The notes beneath the pieces were generated by a model that ran no database searches, was not told where the DNA came from, and was given only the letters and a program-made list of their open reading frames with translations. The position numbers were made by a program, and so were the translations under genes. This document shows positions 15,896 through 24,143 of a DNA stretch of 37,226 nucleotides, piece after piece (positions within the stretch are counted from its first letter, which is position 1; each line of letters opens with the position of its first letter). The DNA comes from Pseudoalteromonas phenolica (lineage in GTDB: Bacteria; Pseudomonadota; Gammaproteobacteria; Enterobacterales; Alteromonadaceae): contig NZ_PNEC01000066.1 in the NCBI RefSeq assembly GCF_005886345.1, positions 1 to 37,226 of the forward strand, given 5' to 3'.

Positions 15896-16723
15896 TTGGC
15901 AAAAGAGCAGGCAAAATATCACTATGCCGATGTATTAAACGGCCTTGAAGTGGTCGATGCACAATACGAGCGACAAACCTTTTCAAAGCATGTTCATGAA
16001 GGCTATACCATTGGCTTGATTGAGCAGGGGGCGCAGCGTTTTTATCGCAGTGGGGCAAATCATGTTGCGGCTGAAAATAGTATTATTCTAGTTAATGCCG
16101 ATGACGTGCATACAGGCGAAACAGCAACGGCGGGTGGCTGGAAATACAAAGCCCTTTATCCGACTGTTGAGCACTTTAATCAAATCTCTAAAGATTTAGT
16201 AAATAATCAAAGCCTCACACCTTATTTTAAAGACTCTGTGATTGAAGATGCTCGAATAGCGGCCCAGCTCAGATGTGTATTCGAACAGATTGAAAATGGG
16301 GCATCAAAATTACTTATTGAAACGCTGTTGTACAGTACCTTGGCACAATTAGCGGCTGGCTATGGTCGTCATGTCGAAGCTGTAAAAGCAGCCAGTGTTG
16401 ATGTACAAAAACTCAAACTCGCGAGAGAGTTTTTAGACGAATATACCCAAGTTAACGTCTCGTTAGAGCAGCTAGCGAATGTAGTTGGCTGCAGTAAATT
16501 TCACTTTGTGCGCCAATTCAATCAGGCATTTGGTATTACGCCCCATGCCTATCAAATTCAGGCCAGGCTTATCAAAGCAAAGAAGATGCTTCGCGCTGGT
16601 ACATCGATTTTAGATACCGCTATCGGCTGTGGTTTTCACGACCAAAGTCATTTCAACCGCCATTTTAAAAAAGCATTGGGCACAACCCCTAAACAGTTTC
16701 AACTCACGTCAGTAGTAGCCTAG
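15896..16723 (+). CDS. AraC-family regulator next to azlCD
   Basis: This is a 275-residue cytosolic regulator. Residues 10-90 form an AraC-type cupin ligand pocket ('FSKHVHEGYTIGLIEQG', 'NSIILVNADDVHTGE'). Residues 175-270 hold the double helix-turn-helix ('VSLEQLANVVGCSKFHFVRQF' and 'ILDTAIGCGFHDQSHFNRHF', ending 'TTPKQFQL'). It is read from TTG at 15896 with AGAGG nine bases upstream; no nearer ATG keeps the cupin strand. It lies 139 bases before azlC, same strand. Regulators of this kind next to azlCD probably respond to amino acids. A 16-base motif occurs before both this gene and azlC, which supports control of both. Confidence 0.85.
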   Translation: MAKEQAKYHYADVLNGLEVVDAQYERQTFSKHVHEGYTIGLIEQGAQRFYRSGANHVAAENSIILVNADDVHTGETATAGGWKYKALYPTVEHFNQISKDLVNNQSLTPYFKDSVIEDARIAAQLRCVFEQIENGASKLLIETLLYSTLAQLAAGYGRHVEAVKAASVDVQKLKLAREFLDEYTQVNVSLEQLANVVGCSKFHFVRQFNQAFGITPHAYQIQARLIKAKKMLRAGTSILDTAIGCGFHDQSHFNRHFKKALGTTPKQFQLTSVVA

Positions 16724-16787
16724 CTAAAACCAATCCTCAAAATAGAACACTTATTTAAGAGGATGGGTATAAAAGCAATTTACGATC

Positions 16788-16803
16788 GCAACTTTGTACA
16801 ATA
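16788..16803. promoter_or_regulatory. Candidate operator upstream of azlC
   Basis: GCAACTTTGTACAATA lies 59 bases before the azlC start, almost the same distance as its partner motif before the AraC gene. It contains the palindrome TTGTACAA. A second small inverted repeat AACGAT/ATCGTT (near 16831-16851) lies closer to the start. Confidence 0.45.
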
Positions 16804-16862
16804 AATTGTTTTGCACACTGATTATGCTTTAACGATAAACTATTCATCGTTGAGCTTTAAAT

Positions 16863-17693
16863 ATGGCATCATCCAAACCCTTAATAGAAGAATTAGACAA
16901 TACAGCACCTATGCAAGCTGAAAATCAACAAGGTAATTTGAGTCTTATTGTGCGCGGGTTCATTGATATGTTTCCGCTCTGTGTGGCTGTGATCCCGTGG
17001 GGGATCTTATGTGGTTCTTTAGCCATTCAAGTTGGGTTGTCGCCTTGGCAGGCACAGGCCATGTCTTTGTTTGTTTTTGCTGGAGCCGCGCAATTAGCGG
17101 GTATGCAATTAATTGGCTTGGGTAGCCCTGCTATGCCGGTTTTATCTTCAACATTTGTAATAAGCTCTCGCCACTTATTATATTCAGCGGTTTTTCAAAG
17201 TTACGTGAGAGATTTACCCTTGTTTAAACGTATCGTTTTTGCATTTTTTTTAACTGATGAAATGTTTGCGTTGACCAACGCCTACATCGCAAAACATAAA
17301 CGTTTTTGTTATGTATATGCGGTTGCGTCGGGTATTGCCTTTTATGTGATGTGGAATCTAGCCACGCTGGTGGGCATAGTGGCGGGTAATAATATAGAGA
17401 ATCTGCAAGCCTACGGATTGGAGTTTGCGATTGCGGCAACTTTCATCGCTTTAGTGGTGCCAGCCATAAAAGACAAACCCGTTTTTATGTCGGTATTGGC
17501 AAGTGGTGTCTCTGTTCTGATTCTAGAGCTGTTAGCATTTGAGTATGCATTAATTGCGTCAACTTTTATCGGTATGTTTGCTGGGTACTACTTTGCAAAA
17601 AAGAGTTCAGCAAAAGAGAGTGCCACAATAAAGAGCGAAGCGAAGAAGCGTGCCGTGAGTGTCGAAACTAAACAGGAGCAAAGTGATGAGTAA
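16863..17693 (+). CDS. azlC: AzlC-family amino-acid exporter, large subunit
   Basis: This 276-residue inner-membrane protein has the AzlC core: 'FIDMFPLCVAVIPWGILCGSLA' (about residues 31-52), 'VFAGAAQLAGMQLIG' (about residues 74-88) and 'VISSRHLLYSAVF' (about residues 99-111), then further hydrophobic helices to about residue 240 and a charged cytosolic tail rich in Lys and Glu. AzlC works with the small subunit AzlD to export branched-chain or related amino acids. The azlD start overlaps its last 8 bases. The substrate is not fixed by the sequence. The long charged tail is more than most family members carry. Confidence 0.85.
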   Translation: MASSKPLIEELDNTAPMQAENQQGNLSLIVRGFIDMFPLCVAVIPWGILCGSLAIQVGLSPWQAQAMSLFVFAGAAQLAGMQLIGLGSPAMPVLSSTFVISSRHLLYSAVFQSYVRDLPLFKRIVFAFFLTDEMFALTNAYIAKHKRFCYVYAVASGIAFYVMWNLATLVGIVAGNNIENLQAYGLEFAIAATFIALVVPAIKDKPVFMSVLASGVSVLILELLAFEYALIASTFIGMFAGYYFAKKSSAKESATIKSEAKKRAVSVETKQEQSDE

Positions 17694-18003
17694 CGATCTA
17701 TTGATTGTATTAATGACTGCCATCACTTTCTCATGCCGATATTTGTTTTTTATGAAGTCACTTCCCATCAGTTTGAGCCCGAGAGTACAACAATTGTTGC
17801 AGTACACAGCACCATCAGTGTTGACCGCAATGTGGGTGCCGATTGTGTTTTTAGGACATAAAACCGAAGGCGCTTCGTTTTTCCATAGTCCATTTTTGTA
17901 TGCTGGATTAATTACAGTGTTGGCGAGTTTAAAAATTAAAAATACTTTGACAGTGGTGGTTGTAGGTATGGGGTCATTTTTGATACTTAATTGGGTTTTA
18001 TGA
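17686..18003 (+). CDS. azlD: AzlD-family amino-acid exporter, small subunit
   Basis: This 105-residue protein has four hydrophobic helices: 'LLIVLMTAITFSCRYLFF' near the start, then 'LLQYTAPSVLTAMWVPIVFL', 'YAGLITVLASLKI' and 'LTVVVVGMGSFLILNWVL' at the C-terminus. This matches AzlD, the obligate partner of AzlC. The ATG at 17686 is preferred: AGGAG lies 8 bases upstream, and it overlaps the azlC stop (ATGAGTAA), giving translational coupling. An upstream in-frame ATG at 17659 is inside azlC and lacks a ribosome binding site. A terminator follows at 18065. Confidence 0.85.
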   Translation: MSNDLLIVLMTAITFSCRYLFFMKSLPISLSPRVQQLLQYTAPSVLTAMWVPIVFLGHKTEGASFFHSPFLYAGLITVLASLKIKNTLTVVVVGMGSFLILNWVL

Positions 18004-18009
18004 TTCCTT

Positions 18010-18037
18010 AGCTAAAAGCTAAAAGCTAAAAGCTAAA
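18010..18037 (+). repeat. Four tandem copies of AGCTAAA
   Basis: The 7-base unit AGCTAAA is repeated four times exactly just after the azlD stop codon, outside any gene. Copy number could vary by slippage, with no coding effect. Confidence 0.85.
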
Positions 18038-18064
18038 AGTCTGGAGTTATACGCCGCGCAAATA

Positions 18065-18090
18065 AAAACGCAGCCCTTGAGCTGCGTTTT
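18065..18090. terminator. Bidirectional terminator between azlD and asnB
   Basis: A perfect 10-bp stem AAAACGCAGC/GCTGCGTTTT with loop CCTTGA lies between the convergent azlD and asnB genes. Runs of A on one side and T on the other let it stop transcription from both. Confidence 0.9.
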
Positions 18091-18111
18091 GTTTAGAGTA
18101 AAACGTAAAAT

Positions 18112-19773
18112 TTAATAAGCGTCGTTATGCACTTTTGCTGCGCGACCAGATGGGTCGGCATTTTCTTGGAATGCTTTATCCCAAGCTAAAGCCTGCGGTG
18201 TCGAACATGCAACTGATTTTCCGTGTGGTACACATTTCGCAGCAGCTTCCCCCGGGAAGTGCTCTTCAAAGATTGTGCGATAGAAATAGGCTTCTTTGCT
18301 ATCAGGGGTATTGATAGGGAAGCGATATTGCGCATTTTCAAGCTCAGAGTCAGATACTTGCTCTTCAACAAACTCTTTCAAAGAATCAATCCAAGAATAG
18401 CCTACGCCATCAGAAAATTGCTCTTTTTGACGCCATAGCACTTCATCAGGTAAATAGCCGTCGAATGCTTCACGAACGATATGCTTCTCAATGCGGCGAT
18501 CTTTACACATCTTGTAATCAGGGTTGGTGCGCATGGCAATATCAACAAACTCTTTGTCTAAGAATGGTACGCGCGCTTCAACACCCCAAGCGGCCATTGA
18601 TTTGTTAGCACGTAAACAGTCAAACATATGTAGTTTTGAAACTTTACGGTTTAACTCTTCATGGAATTCTTGTGCATTTGGCGCTTTATGGAAGTATAAG
18701 TAACCGCCAAATAGCTCATCAGCCCCTTCGCCTGAAAGCACCATTTTAATGCCCATGGCTTTGATTTGACGCGACATTAAATACATAGGCGTCGATGCGC
18801 GAACCGTAGTCACATCATAAGTTTCTAGGTGATAGATCACTTCACGTAGCGCATCTAACCCCTGTTGAACGGTAAAGTGAATAGGGTGGTGCACAGTACC
18901 AATTTCATCTGCAACTTTTTGAGCAGCGGCTAAATCTGGTGAGCCTTCAAGACCGATAGAAAAAGAGTGTAGTTTAGGCCACCATGCATCTGACTCATCG
19001 TTGTCTTCAATACGTTTAGCGGCAAACTTTTGCGTTATTGCCGAAATAACCGATGAATCTAAGCCGCCAGACAGTAATACGCCATAAGGCACGTCGCACA
19101 TGAGTTGGCGTTTAACTGCAGCTTCAAGTCCGTCTTTTACTTCTTCAGCACTGGCTGGGTTGTCTTTCACCGCATCAAATGACTGCCAGTCACGTTGATA
19201 GTAGCTATGCAGCGAGCCTTCTTTTGAATATAGATAATGACCCGGAGGAAACTCTTCAATGCTGGTACAAATCGGTGTAAGCGCTTTCATTTCACTGGCG
19301 ACATAAAAGTTGCCGTGCTGATCGCGGCCCGTATAAAGTGGAATAATACCAATGTGGTCACGACCAATTAAATAAGCATCGTTTTCTTCATCGTATAAGC
19401 AGAACGCGAAAATACCGTTCAGATCGTCTAAAAACTCTGGACCTTTTTGTTTGTATAGCGCCAAGATGACTTCGCAATCTGATTCGGTTTGAAATTCAAA
19501 TTCGGTTGTTAAATTCGCAGCAAGTTCTTTGTGGTTATAGATTTCACCGTTGACTGCGAGAATATGGGTTTTCTCTGGGTTGTATAGTGGTTGAGCACCA
19601 CTTGAAACGCCAACGATCGCTAAGCGCTCATGAACTAAAATGGCTTTATCTGATGAATAGACACCCGACCAATCTGGGCCTCGATGTCGCAGCTTTTTAG
19701 ACATCTCAATTGCTTGTGTTCGCAATTGAGCGGGATCTGTCTTAAGTTCTAGTACTCCAAAAATAGAACACAT
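18112..19773 (-). CDS. asnB: Asparagine synthase B (glutamine-hydrolysing)
   Basis: This is a 553-residue cytosolic enzyme making asparagine from aspartate, ATP and glutamine. The N-terminal class II amidotransferase domain begins 'MCSIFGVLEL', so Cys2 becomes the nucleophile after Met removal. That sets the start at 19773, where GAGGTAAT precedes it; an ATG at 19827 would add 18 residues ahead of the essential cysteine. The synthetase domain has the ATP P-loop 'LSGGLDSSVISA' near residue 232 and 'VLSGEGADELFGGYLYFHKA'. It is a single-gene unit flanked by a terminator on one side. Length matches E. coli AsnB. Confidence 0.95.
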   Translation of the reverse strand: MCSIFGVLELKTDPAQLRTQAIEMSKKLRHRGPDWSGVYSSDKAILVHERLAIVGVSSGAQPLYNPEKTHILAVNGEIYNHKELAANLTTEFEFQTESDCEVILALYKQKGPEFLDDLNGIFAFCLYDEENDAYLIGRDHIGIIPLYTGRDQHGNFYVASEMKALTPICTSIEEFPPGHYLYSKEGSLHSYYQRDWQSFDAVKDNPASAEEVKDGLEAAVKRQLMCDVPYGVLLSGGLDSSVISAITQKFAAKRIEDNDESDAWWPKLHSFSIGLEGSPDLAAAQKVADEIGTVHHPIHFTVQQGLDALREVIYHLETYDVTTVRASTPMYLMSRQIKAMGIKMVLSGEGADELFGGYLYFHKAPNAQEFHEELNRKVSKLHMFDCLRANKSMAAWGVEARVPFLDKEFVDIAMRTNPDYKMCKDRRIEKHIVREAFDGYLPDEVLWRQKEQFSDGVGYSWIDSLKEFVEEQVSDSELENAQYRFPINTPDSKEAYFYRTIFEEHFPGEAAAKCVPHGKSVACSTPQALAWDKAFQENADPSGRAAKVHNDAY

Positions 19774-19933
19774 AATTACCTCATTCCTGTTAATTGCTGT
19801 CTGCGCATTGCCTGTTTTGTCAGGCATAGTTGAAGAATTGTAAAATTGCGCAGGTACAGTCTCTATAACTAACAGAAAATTTTAGTTAAGTCACATAGAT
19901 AATTAGGCTTAATATGAATTTTTTATGTCAAAG

Positions 19934-19964
19934 TTGGTGCAATAGCTAAGCACCATTGCACCAA
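19934..19964 (-). terminator. Hairpin after the 5-oxoproline operon
   Basis: TTGGTGCAAT (19934-19943) and ATTGCACCAA (19955-19964) form a perfect 10-bp stem with an 11-base loop, 28 bases past the pcp stop on the minus strand. The downstream side on the minus strand is AT-rich without a long T-run, so it is a moderate terminator candidate. Confidence 0.5.
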
Positions 19965-19991
19965 TATGAAAAAGAGGGTGAATTGCTGTGA

Positions 19992-20675
19992 TTAGTGTGT
20001 GGTGCCAGCGGCTACTTTGAGATCAGGTTCGCTTGAAAGTCCATTTTTTATCAATAGCTTGAGTGCATCAACAACCGTTGTTTGACTCATGCTTGGTGCA
20101 CCATCGTGGTGCGCAGCTTGCTCTGGCAAAAATGGAATATGGATGAAGCCGCCTCGAATCGATTCATCGTTCTCACCAAAATGGCGCGCTATATAATCCA
20201 GTAAGCCAAACATCACATGGTTACACACATAAGTTCCTGCCGTATTTGACACTTCAGCTGGAATTCCTGCTTCTATCAAGCCTTTAAACATGGTTTTGAT
20301 AGGCAACTTGGCAAAATATGCCGTAGGTGCATCATCAATAATGGTAGTATCGACTGGTTGATTACCCGCATTGTCAGCAATGCGAGCATCATCGATATTA
20401 ATGGCAATACGTTCTATAGAAATATGAGAGCGGCCGCCTGCTTGACCAATGCACAATACTAAGCTTGGCTTATGTTTTTCTATCGCTTGATATAAGTGTT
20501 CAAGGGAGCGCCCAAATTCACAAGGGAGCTCTACACATTTAACCTGGTGGTCATTAATGCTTTGACCATGTAATTGTTTTACCGCCTGCCATGATGGGTT
20601 AATACTTTCGCCGCCAAAGGGTTCAAAACCCGTCAGGAGCACGGTCTTTAATTCGTCTTTGGTCTGTTTAGTCAT
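19992..20675 (-). CDS. pcp: Pyroglutamyl-peptidase I
   Basis: This 227-residue cysteine peptidase removes N-terminal pyroglutamate (5-oxoproline) from peptides. The family signatures are present: 'VLLTGFEPFGGESINPSW' at residues 13-30, 'SIERIAINIDDARIADN' with the catalytic Glu, 'TAGTYVCNHVMFGLLDY' with the nucleophile Cys (near residue 150), and 'GGFIHIPFLPEQ' with the His. It is the last gene of the five-gene cluster and overlaps the DUF979 stop by 8 bases. It would release the 5-oxoproline that the Pxp proteins of the same operon are expected to open. Confidence 0.92.
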   Translation of the reverse strand: MTKQTKDELKTVLLTGFEPFGGESINPSWQAVKQLHGQSINDHQVKCVELPCEFGRSLEHLYQAIEKHKPSLVLCIGQAGGRSHISIERIAINIDDARIADNAGNQPVDTTIIDDAPTAYFAKLPIKTMFKGLIEAGIPAEVSNTAGTYVCNHVMFGLLDYIARHFGENDESIRGGFIHIPFLPEQAAHHDGAPSMSQTTVVDALKLLIKNGLSSEPDLKVAAGTTH

Positions 20676-21690
20676 TAAAGATCACTCCGTACATTAAGAA
20701 AATATTGATAATAAGTAATGCCATGGCCGTTGGGATCTGCACTTTGATAACTTGATATTTGTCTTTTAAATCAAGCAGTGCGGCAGGCACAATATTAAAG
20801 TTCGCAGCCATTGGCGTCATCAGCGTCCCGCAGTAACCAGAATACATACCTATGGCAACAAGCGGTGCTGCTGCGGCGCCGTGGCCTTCAATTAAAAACG
20901 GTAGGGCGACACCCGCAGTCATCACCGGGAAAGCCGCAAACGCATTACCCATGATCATGGTAAATAGCGCCATACCAACACAGTACAACACCACTAACAT
21001 AAAGCGGTTATCTGGCGAGATAAATAGCTTCACAAGATCTTGTATGGCAGTGCCGGTATTAGCCACGATAAATACACCACCTAACATGGCGAGCATTTGC
21101 GGTAAAATGGCCGCCCAGCCAATTGAATCAACCAAACGGCGCGATTCAGAGAGTGCTTGGAAAGGCGAGCCTGAGGTAAAACGCCAAGCAACAATCAGTG
21201 CAACACCACATGCGAGGGTGAGTGAAGCAAGCGTTACATGTTTTTGGTCAAATAAATACACCTCAGCAATGTTCAAATTACTTAAAAGCAATGTACAAAT
21301 AACAGTAACCACTGGAATTAACACCGCGGGCACAAACAATTTATTGCCTATTCGATTGGCATCACTTTCAAGTTGCTCTTCTGAAGGTTGATGGTATGAG
21401 CCCATCGAGACTTTTCCAAAGCCAGCAAGTAAGGCAATGGCGATGACACTAAAGCCAATCCACTGATAGGTGAGAGACTCGCCGATTAAGTTTATTGAGA
21501 GGTCGCCAAATAAAAACACATTACCAAACAAGAACCAAAATAGGGCAGTGGTGTATTTTTGGGGATGTTGTTTATCTTGTAGGGTTTTAACCACTAAAAA
21601 CATCACAACAAAGCCAATCAAAAGATAGATGTTTTCAATTGAAATAATGGCTGTGCTATTCACTGTATTCTCGTTTACTGGCGCACTCAT
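20668..21690 (-). CDS. DUF979-family membrane protein
   Basis: This is a 340-residue inner-membrane protein with nine or ten hydrophobic helices, for example 'IYLLIGFVVMFLVVKTL' at the N-terminus and 'GMYSGYCGTLMTPMAANFNIVPAALLDL' near the end. DUF979 occurs almost always with DUF969 and 5-oxoproline genes, and the pair resembles a split permease. A 4-base overlap with DUF969 and an 8-base overlap with pcp show a tight operon. The presumed job is uptake of 5-oxoproline or pyroglutamyl peptides. This is inferred from gene neighbourhood, not shown. Confidence 0.85.
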   Translation of the reverse strand: MSAPVNENTVNSTAIISIENIYLLIGFVVMFLVVKTLQDKQHPQKYTTALFWFLFGNVFLFGDLSINLIGESLTYQWIGFSVIAIALLAGFGKVSMGSYHQPSEEQLESDANRIGNKLFVPAVLIPVVTVICTLLLSNLNIAEVYLFDQKHVTLASLTLACGVALIVAWRFTSGSPFQALSESRRLVDSIGWAAILPQMLAMLGGVFIVANTGTAIQDLVKLFISPDNRFMLVVLYCVGMALFTMIMGNAFAAFPVMTAGVALPFLIEGHGAAAAPLVAIGMYSGYCGTLMTPMAANFNIVPAALLDLKDKYQVIKVQIPTAMALLIINIFLMYGVIFND

Positions 21691-22415
21691 GATAATGCCC
21701 CCTCAGCGTTTTCTGTTTGCTGTGATTTATGCTCTGCGATGAGATTTCTAATTTTTGCTTCAAAGCGCGCTAGACGGAATAGGTGAACGATTAAAGCGGC
21801 TATTGCTGTTGGAATAGCCCATAGACCAATATGCAGAGGCTCAATGCCCGCAATGCCATTTTCTTTTAAGAATGCGTCCATTAAAAGTACAGCGCCAAAA
21901 GCAATAAAGATATCTTCACCAAAAAATACCGCGATGTTGTCGCAGGCTGCGGCGTGGGCACTAATTAAGTCTTTAATTGGTTTAGGTAAATCACCATGCG
22001 TATTCGCGGCGGCACCCAATGCCATGGGAGCCAGTAATGGGCGAACTGTTTGCGCTTGACCCGCTAGGCTTAAAAGGCCTAGCGCCGCTGAGCATTCACG
22101 TACTACAAAATACATGCTTAAAATGCGGGTGGTCGTAGCGCCTTTAATGTTAGCAATCCAGGTCTTTGCACGCTGCTGCAGACCGTAACGTTCAAGAATT
22201 GCTATCACAGGCAAGATAAGTAAAAAGCTAGCGAGTTGGCGGGAGTTCATAAACTTTTCGCCAAAGGTTTCGATTAAGGCGATAAAATCCATGTCCACGG
22301 CAATACCGGTGGCAAGACCTGCCGCGGTCACAACCAGTAGTGGATTGAACTTTAGGGCAAAGCCAACCACAACGACCAGAATGCCAATCAGCGGCATATA
22401 GTTTAAATCAAACAT
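21687..22415 (-). CDS. DUF969-family membrane protein
   Basis: This 242-residue membrane protein begins 'MFDLNYMPLIGILVVVVGFA' and has about six helices, including 'ASFLLILPVIAILERYGLQQ' and 'HIGLWAIPTAIAALIVHLFRL'. The motif 'PMALGAAANTHGDLPKPIKD' is typical of DUF969, partner of DUF979. It lies 4 bases after pxpC and its stop overlaps the DUF979 start (ATGA). With DUF979 it probably forms the transporter of this 5-oxoproline operon; the direction and exact substrate are not known. Confidence 0.85.
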   Translation of the reverse strand: MFDLNYMPLIGILVVVVGFALKFNPLLVVTAAGLATGIAVDMDFIALIETFGEKFMNSRQLASFLLILPVIAILERYGLQQRAKTWIANIKGATTTRILSMYFVVRECSAALGLLSLAGQAQTVRPLLAPMALGAAANTHGDLPKPIKDLISAHAAACDNIAVFFGEDIFIAFGAVLLMDAFLKENGIAGIEPLHIGLWAIPTAIAALIVHLFRLARFEAKIRNLIAEHKSQQTENAEGALS

Positions 22416-22419
22416 GATG

Positions 22420-23355
22420 TTACTTCTTATTTTCTAATTGTTGTTTTGCGATTTTGAATCGCGTTATTTTTTGTTCTTGTTTTTGCAATGCGGTGTTAGC
22501 CACATCAAACTCTACCAGCTCAAAGCGACAAGTTTTAGTTGGCGCTAATTGGCTAAAATGACGCAAATCAGCTTGGATCACAGAGGCTATAATTGGGTAG
22601 CCACCTGTTGTTTGGCAGTCATTGAGCAAAACAATTGGGGTGCCTGTTGGCGGTAATTGAATAACGCCGGGGTGAACACCTTGCGAGTCAATGCTTTCTT
22701 GGTGCGTCAACAATGATGAGTGTTCTAAACGGACACCCATACGATTACTTAAATCGCTGACTGTCCAAGTTTGCGATAAAAGCTGTAACAAATAATCCTC
22801 TGGCAAGATATCACAATGTGGGCCTTTGAGTACTCTTACCACGTTTGTATAGTCAGAGGGTTTTACGGCCAGCTCTGAGCAAGGAGCTAAGCTTTTAGAG
22901 AAGGGAATGCAGTCATCTTTTTGAAGCGGGTTTCCTTCAAAACCGCCAAATTTGGCTTGGCAGTCGGTACTACGAGAGTTCATTACTTTCGGTACATCAA
23001 ATCCATTCTCTACACATAAATAGGCGCGTAAAGAATCTGGGTGACTGGTAAATTTAATGATGTCACCAGTTCGAGCATGGTAACGCCATCCTGGGTAGAG
23101 GGCTTTTGAATTGAGTTTGGCATTCAGGTTGCCCCCAGTAATGGCAAAATTGCATGGCTGAGTAAATTCAAATTCAGCCAAGCCAACAGTAATTTCAATA
23201 CAGGCGGCAGTTTCTATATTACCTAGTAGTGCATTGCCAGCTTTTAATGCGATTGGATCTAGTACGCCAGACTGCGAGACACCTAAATGACGATGCCCGT
23301 GACGACCTAAATCTTGAATGCTACTGAAAACGCCGGGTTTGATCACTTTTAGCAT
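22420..23355 (-). CDS. pxpC: 5-oxoprolinase subunit C (PxpC)
   Basis: This 311-residue protein belongs to the biotin-dependent carboxyltransferase-like (KipA/PxpC) family. The opening 'MLKVIKPGVFSSIQDLGRHG' and 'VSQSGVLDPIALKAGNALLGN' are diagnostic, as are 'SNRMGVRLEH' and 'GVHPGVIQLPPTGTPIVLLNDCQTTGGYP'. PxpC acts with PxpA and PxpB in ATP-dependent opening of 5-oxoproline to glutamate. It overlaps pxpB by one base. Since pxpA is not here, the subunits are either completed from another locus or serve a different reaction. Confidence 0.9.
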   Translation of the reverse strand: MLKVIKPGVFSSIQDLGRHGHRHLGVSQSGVLDPIALKAGNALLGNIETAACIEITVGLAEFEFTQPCNFAITGGNLNAKLNSKALYPGWRYHARTGDIIKFTSHPDSLRAYLCVENGFDVPKVMNSRSTDCQAKFGGFEGNPLQKDDCIPFSKSLAPCSELAVKPSDYTNVVRVLKGPHCDILPEDYLLQLLSQTWTVSDLSNRMGVRLEHSSLLTHQESIDSQGVHPGVIQLPPTGTPIVLLNDCQTTGGYPIIASVIQADLRHFSQLAPTKTCRFELVEFDVANTALQKQEQKITRFKIAKQQLENKK

Positions 23356-24002
23356 CAGCGGTGCTCCTTTGGAATAAACCTGACAACGTCACCGGGTGCT
23401 AACAAGCTAGAAGAATCAGCATAAGGGTCAAATAAGGGTTGCTCGCATCTGCCTATAAGGTGCCAACCTCCGGGTGAGCTCGACGGGTAAATAGCAGTAA
23501 GAGATTCTGCTATTGCAACACTGAGAGTAGGTACATGCGCCCTTGGCGTGGCTTTTCGAGGCAACCTAAGTTGCTCTGGGAGCGATTCTAAATAACCAAA
23601 CCCAGGTAAAAAGCCTAAAAATCCGACCTGATACTCTGTTGACGCATGTAATTCGATGACTTGCTTTTGGTTTAAACCAGTAAGCTCAGACACCTCATTT
23701 AAGTCAGGGCCGTATTCACCGCCGTAGAAGGTATCGATTAGATGTGTTTTAGGGGTGAATGCTTCAGGCTCACTCTTTTCCCATAGGGTGATCAGTTGTT
23801 CTAACCAATAATTAGTTCGAGTAAAGTCATTGAGGTAGAAGGTAATAGATGAGTTGGCTGGAACTATGTCAAAAAAATCATTGGTATTATTTGCGGTTTG
23901 TGCGAGCGCAAAGAGTTTTTGTCGTACTTCCTGAGTAATTAATCCGTCAATTGATAAAACTAATGCTTGTTCACTAAGTTGATAGCATTGCACGCAGGTC
24001 AT
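23355..24002 (-). CDS. pxpB: 5-oxoprolinase subunit B (PxpB)
   Basis: This is a 215-residue KipI/PxpB-family protein. Diagnostic segments are 'VGFLGFLPGFGYLESLPEQL', 'LPRKATPRAHVPTLSVAIAE' and 'IYPSSSPGGWHLIGRC', near residues 125-185. The usual 'AGxQTGIYP' reads 'AESLTAIYP' here, a small divergence. It is the first gene of the five-gene minus-strand operon pxpB-pxpC-DUF969-DUF979-pcp, so the operon promoter lies in the 140 bases up to pepA. The other partner, PxpA (LamB/YcsF family), is absent from the whole window. Confidence 0.9.
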   Translation of the reverse strand: MTCVQCYQLSEQALVLSIDGLITQEVRQKLFALAQTANNTNDFFDIVPANSSITFYLNDFTRTNYWLEQLITLWEKSEPEAFTPKTHLIDTFYGGEYGPDLNEVSELTGLNQKQVIELHASTEYQVGFLGFLPGFGYLESLPEQLRLPRKATPRAHVPTLSVAIAESLTAIYPSSSPGGWHLIGRCEQPLFDPYADSSSLLAPGDVVRFIPKEHR

Positions 24003-24083
24003 GGTTGTTCCGATTATTATAATTATTTTCTTATTGTGTCATAACAGGCAAGTATTGAGTACCTTAGCGATACATCAATACAA

Positions 24084-24115
24084 AAAAGCCACATCTGCAA
24101 ATGGATGTGGCTTTT
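24084..24115 (-). terminator. Intrinsic terminator of the aminopeptidase gene
   Basis: AAAAGCCACATC (24084-24095) pairs perfectly with GATGTGGCTTTT (24104-24115) around an 8-base loop, 29 bases beyond the aminopeptidase stop. It separates that gene from the 5-oxoproline operon transcribed in the same direction. Confidence 0.9.
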
Positions 24116-24143
24116 AAATTAACTGTTTTAACTGAAGCGGTTA

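Noticed and set aside
19774..19827. Longer start for asparagine synthase
   Set aside because: It would place 18 residues before the Cys that must be exposed at the N-terminus, and GAGGTAAT marks the shorter start.
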